DNA of 64,000 nt, taken from assembly GCA_963790575.1 (NCBI GenBank), contig CAWBPD010000036.1, positions 1-64,000 on the forward strand, written 5' to 3'. Positions 61,094 through 64,000 of the stretch are shown here, piece by piece. This DNA comes from CAVTSA01 sp963790575 (GTDB taxonomy: Bacteria; Chloroflexota; Dormibacteria; Dormibacterales; Dormibacteraceae). The position numbers and the translations under genes are program-made. The notes under the pieces are model-generated. The model was not told the DNA's origin. It saw nothing but the letters and a program-made list of their open reading frames with translations, and did no database searches. The first letter of the stretch is position 1. The number at the start of each line of letters is the position of its first letter.

Positions 61094-62527
61094 TTACGAA
61101 GCTTGCCGCGTAGCCGTGTCTTCGTACAGTTGGATGTACCGCTGGCAAACAACGTCGATCCCACAAAACTCACGTAAAGCCACAAAGTTTTCTTGAACCC
61201 AGCGGCTCTCCAAATCGGGGTCCTTTAGCACGCTGATTGCGACATCGACCGCCGACCGCAGCACATCTTTACGCAAGAGATGAAGGCCACCAAACTGCTG
61301 AAGCTTTTCCAAGTCGTCGACGGTCCCCAGGGAACCATAGTGGGGGATGTGCATGCGCACGAATCGATTGAATACCGGGTACTGAAGGACAATCAACGGT
61401 CTCCTCGCCCACACGGCTTCGATCGCCTGGTTGCCGAAACCCTCATGCTCAGGGGAATAACAGACCAGGTCGATTGCTTGGTAGGTGCTGTAGAAGGGAT
61501 AGTGCTCGCTGTCGCCGGGAGTGAATTTGCGGTCGGGGACCACGATATCTCCGCCGAAGGCCAAGGTGATGCCGATCTCTCCGGCGTAGGCCACCAGCCT
61601 CTCGAAATAGTCCCTGTTCTCTTCGAGGTCTTCGCCCTGGAGGATAACCAGCACGATCTTCCCCCGCCCGCCGACCATCCTCCCCCTCATACCAAGGCCG
61701 CCCGGACTTGCCTCCAGTTCAGATCGCCGTCGGTCGAGCTCCGCCACGAACTGGATCGACAGCTCGATGGCCTTGTTGCTGGCCACCCTGGCCGGCATGC
61801 CCACCACCAAGTCATCGACCGTCACGGAAGTGGATGCTCCGGTCAGGATCGCGAGCCGGCTCCGGAAGGCTTCCTCGTCGATCGGGGCCACACTACGGTC
61901 GAAGTCGAAGCCGTCGGGAACCACGACACCGCGGATGCCTTTGCGCTTCAGCAATGCCTCCGCCGCGATGGGATTGATGAGGACATGAGTGGTATTCGGT
62001 CGATCGGGGCACATGATCTTCTCGATCAGCTCGGCGACCTCAGCGTAGGGCGTCTGGAAGCTGCTGGCGTTGGGGCCCTCCCAGTAGAGATCATGGTGCT
62101 GAAGGATGAAGCGAATGTCGGGCCTTTCAGTGATCAGCCTGTAGAACCCCAGGGTTGCCGGCAGGTTGTACGGAAGCGACATGACGTTGCGGACGTGAAC
62201 GAGTCGGATATGGTGTTGATCTAGGTAGTCCTCGACTCTTCGCCGTATTGTCGCTGCCCTCTCCTCAACTTGCTCCAGAAGACCTGGTGGTGCTTGCTCA
62301 TGATCTGCACAGACACGAGCAGCACCTGGTGCGAACAGGGCCCGGCGCAACTGGAGTGCGTCGTCCGATTGATACGAAAGCTCGGGTAACCGAAGGCCCT
62401 CGGCTTCGGGAGGAATGTCTGACGCGCAGGGATGAACCTGCCATCCCCGTTCTCTCAGCGCCTTGGTCAGCTCCTGAGACTGAAGAGAGACCCCGTCGGT
62501 GCCAAAGAGCTTGAAATGAACTTCCAT
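61094..62527 (-). CDS. GT4-family glycosyltransferase
   Basis: A 477-residue GT-B glycosyltransferase. The N-terminal acceptor domain begins MEVHFKLFGTDGVSLQSQEL. The C-terminal donor domain has VVGMPARVASNKAIELSIQF, IVLVILQGEDLEE and the E-x7-E motif in YSPEHEGFGNQAIEAVWARR. The base composition is visibly lower in GC than the rest of the window, and no partner genes are present, which suggests acquisition. The sugar and acceptor are unknown. The 147 bases between its start and the recombinase remnant hold nothing I can identify. Confidence 0.85.
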   Translation of the reverse strand: MEVHFKLFGTDGVSLQSQELTKALRERGWQVHPCASDIPPEAEGLRLPELSYQSDDALQLRRALFAPGAARVCADHEQAPPGLLEQVEERAATIRRRVEDYLDQHHIRLVHVRNVMSLPYNLPATLGFYRLITERPDIRFILQHHDLYWEGPNASSFQTPYAEVAELIEKIMCPDRPNTTHVLINPIAAEALLKRKGIRGVVVPDGFDFDRSVAPIDEEAFRSRLAILTGASTSVTVDDLVVGMPARVASNKAIELSIQFVAELDRRRSELEASPGGLGMRGRMVGGRGKIVLVILQGEDLEENRDYFERLVAYAGEIGITLAFGGDIVVPDRKFTPGDSEHYPFYSTYQAIDLVCYSPEHEGFGNQAIEAVWARRPLIVLQYPVFNRFVRMHIPHYGSLGTVDDLEKLQQFGGLHLLRKDVLRSAVDVAISVLKDPDLESRWVQENFVALREFCGIDVVCQRYIQLYEDTATRQAS

Positions 62528-62673
62528 GGTGACGCCGGGCTTGCTAGTGATCTCAGCCTCCTCGTTGAATCAACCAAGACGTCCATCAACACATGATAAG
62601 GCCGAGTCCCGCCTATCCATCCGGGTAGCGCACAGCGCGGCAGGCGTCAACTGCACGGCCGGGACGTAACCCC

Positions 62674-63100
62674 TCAGCGCTCTACCACCAGCAGCTTGAT
62701 CAGCACCTCATAGGTGTCGTCTGGGGGGAGGTGCGAGTACACACGCCGAATCATCGCCAGCAAGCTGTGGCCCAAAGTCCGCGCGACCAGCGGGGAATCC
62801 ATGCCCGGCTGGAGCATCCGCATCGCGGCCGAGTGCCGGCAGAGGTGGGGTGAACCCGCTTGGCGATCGGCGCACGGGCTCCGAGCTCGCGCACAGCTGC
62901 TGGACGCCGTTCATCTCGAGCTGCGTGTAGGCCCCGGTCAGCGGTCGCGACGCCTCGAGAGGAACAAGCGGTCCGATGAGCTGCCAGTGGGCCGAGCATG
63001 CTCATGTAGCGGATCAAATGACCGTGCGGGGCCGGAGTGATCGGAACAAGCCGTTCGCTATCCCCATTGCCGATCACACGGAGAAGAGGAGCGGTTGCGG
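62674..63100 (-). pseudogene. Tyrosine recombinase / integrase remnant
   Basis: The catalytic domain is readable in pieces. LRVIGNGDSERLVPITPAPH is the K-beta-hairpin region. Then come RLFLSRR and PLTGAYTQLEMNGVQQL, then VRELGARAPIAKRVHP and, in another frame, HLCRHSAAMRMLQPGMDS and LVARTLGHSLLAMIRRVYSH with the nucleophilic Tyr. The R-H-x-x-R and L-G-H motifs are recognisable, but at least three frame changes interrupt them. It ends with a normal stop after LLVVER. It marks a former integrated element. Confidence 0.78.
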
Positions 63101-63498
63101 GCGAGGGCGCCACTCGTCTTGGGCCCGGTCTCCCGGGTCAGGATCTCGACCAGCCGTTGCGGCAGCTTGGGGGAGCGAGCCTTGACGTTGGGCGCCGTCT
63201 CGCTCCTGCCCGGCCCCAGGAGAGGAATCGCTTGGATGGCCTTGACGTAGGTCCACACCGAGTGCGGGGAGAGCGGGCACCACTTGCCACCGCGATCCAT
63301 CGGATGGGCCGTGATAGTCAGGTTCTCCCGACGGGCCCATGCCCGGAGAATCAGACCGTGCGTACCGGCCACTCGCAGCGGCCAGGTGAGGAGGTCTTCA
63401 AGCGCGGAGTCGATCTTGCCCGTGGGCGAGTGGCCCCAGGCTACCGTGGCCCACCTGGAGACGGCACCCATGCCCCGGATTCTTACCAAGGAAGCTTT
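63101..63498. other. 398-base stretch between recombinase remnant and nucleotidyltransferase
   Basis: The minus strand has an open frame with VWTYVKAIQAIPLLGPGR and PKLPQRLVEILTRETGPK that runs into the recombinase remnant after one frame change. It may be the N-terminal half of that recombinase, but I cannot confirm it. No intact gene start is visible. Confidence 0.4.
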
Positions 63499-64000
63499 AT
63501 GTTTCCGGACAAGGCCGCCGTGGAAACACTCGAAATGGACGAGCAGCTCGCAGCCATCACCGAGGTACTGGCTGTGGCTCACGATCTCGACGTCCGCATG
63601 TGGGCTGCGCGGCGGGTGGGCGATGGACTTCTTCCTCGGCTCCATCACCCGCGACCACGCCGATGTTGATTGGTTTGGGTTGGCTGACGACGGGCCACGG
63701 CTTGCCGCCGCTTTGATGGAGCGTGGATTCCAGGATGTCACCACGGCCCCGGCCGGTCAGCAGATCGACCTCGTTCGCCAGCGTGTCGAACAGGGTATTG
63801 CGCTGGTGAGGCTGGACGATCACGGGGAAGCTCTCGTCGCAGGCGGCCCTTGGGCTGGCGAGCCTTGGCCGGTTGGGATCCTGAACGCTCCGATCGGGAG
63901 GATTGGTGCTGTTGCCGCTCGCGTGATCGCACCGTTGGCGCAAATCGAGATCAAGGAGATGATGCCGACATGGAACCCGCGCCTGGGACGTCGCCCGCAG
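63499..64000 (+). pseudogene. Nucleotidyltransferase (ANT(2'')-like fold), frameshifted, cut by window edge
   Basis: The ATG follows AAGGA by six bases and reads MFPDKAAVETLEMDEQLAAI and then VLAVAHDLDVRMWAA. Near 63604-63616 one base must be skipped to continue as GGWAMDFFLGSITRDHADVD and WFGLADDGPRLAAALMERGF, the G-G-W-A-x-D motif of aminoglycoside 2''-adenylyltransferase-like and LinB-like nucleotidyltransferases. The second frame stays open to the last base, so the gene continues beyond the window. The family includes many proteins with no resistance function; nothing here shows the substrate. Confidence 0.7.

Noticed and set aside
63499..64000. Functional aminoglycoside resistance gene
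   Set aside because: The fold match is only to a broad nucleotidyltransferase group, the frame is broken and the gene is cut by the window edge. No resistance claim is justified.
62674..64000. Intact prophage or integrative element
   Set aside because: Only a frameshifted recombinase is present. There are no phage structural, replication or conjugation genes and no visible attachment-site repeat or tRNA.

Overview
The window is a high-GC bacterial chromosome segment with dense gene packing, many ATGA/GTGA stop-start overlaps, frequent GTG and TTG starts, and several genes whose -10 box lies only 5-10 bases before the start codon, which suggests leaderless mRNAs. A full hopanoid gene set, a type 2 isopentenyl-diphosphate isomerase, a bS21 gene, a VKOR-type disulfide system and an ECF sigma factor beside a COG4315-like lipoprotein point to a soil-type lineage near Actinobacteriota, Chloroflexota or Dormibacterota. 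The sequence alone does not let me fix the phylum.

Layout. 0-3.9 kb holds menaquinone methyltransferase menG, a DMT transporter, a GT28 glycolipid glycosyltransferase and a TIGR02206-like membrane protein. 3.8-20.2 kb is one long minus-strand gene run. Read 5' to 3' it has two enoyl-CoA hydratases, a thiolase, a polyprenyl diphosphate synthase, IDI-2, hpnC, hpnD, hpnE, shc, hpnH, hpnA, hpnG and then a HyuA/HyuB pair. It covers isoprenoid supply, squalene formation, cyclisation to hopene and addition of the adenosyl side chain. hpnC and shc each carry an apparent single-base frameshift. 20.2-24.4 kb holds moaA, xseA-xseB, a PRC-barrel protein and a GNAT acetyltransferase. 24.5-27.6 kb holds a GT2 glycosyltransferase divergent from a Wzx-like flippase, and a methyltransferase. 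A solitary 5S rRNA gene follows at 27.7 kb with no 23S beside it, then rpsU, a VKOR/thioredoxin-like pair, lgt and a two-gene unit encoding a putative gluzincin (HENCH).

32-42.6 kb holds tag with an XRE regulator, an SGNH hydrolase, a D-2-hydroxyacid dehydrogenase, an ECF sigma factor with a membrane Rieske-like partner that lacks one cluster histidine, a lipoprotein across a mirrored promoter-like motif, a MITE-like element, an RDD protein divergent from an unusual FtsH-like AAA protease, and a channel-like membrane protein. 42.6-56.5 kb holds an ABC-2 exporter with hydrolase and aldo/keto reductase genes, an S41 protease, an orphan peptide-binding lipoprotein, a methyltransferase / enolase-superfamily / MFS run and a GH31 glycosidase.

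From about 56.5 kb to the right edge the character changes. Coding density falls and remnants accumulate: an alpha/beta hydrolase, a GMC oxidoreductase reduced to its two ends, a quinone oxidoreductase with two frameshifts, an SDR fragment, a tyrosine recombinase and a frameshifted nucleotidyltransferase. Intact genes there are two adjacent DUF1990-like proteins and a GT4 glycosyltransferase. This looks like a decaying accessory island.

The strongest undescribed signals are (1) a 52-bp palindromic element present twice with identical termini, (2) short tandem repeats with 41-44 bp periods at four gene ends or intergenic sites, (3) a 131-bp element with perfect 19-bp inverted ends, (4) the mirrored 21-bp motif between the ECF sigma gene and the lipoprotein gene, and (5) the tight joining of HyuA/HyuB to the hopanoid operon.
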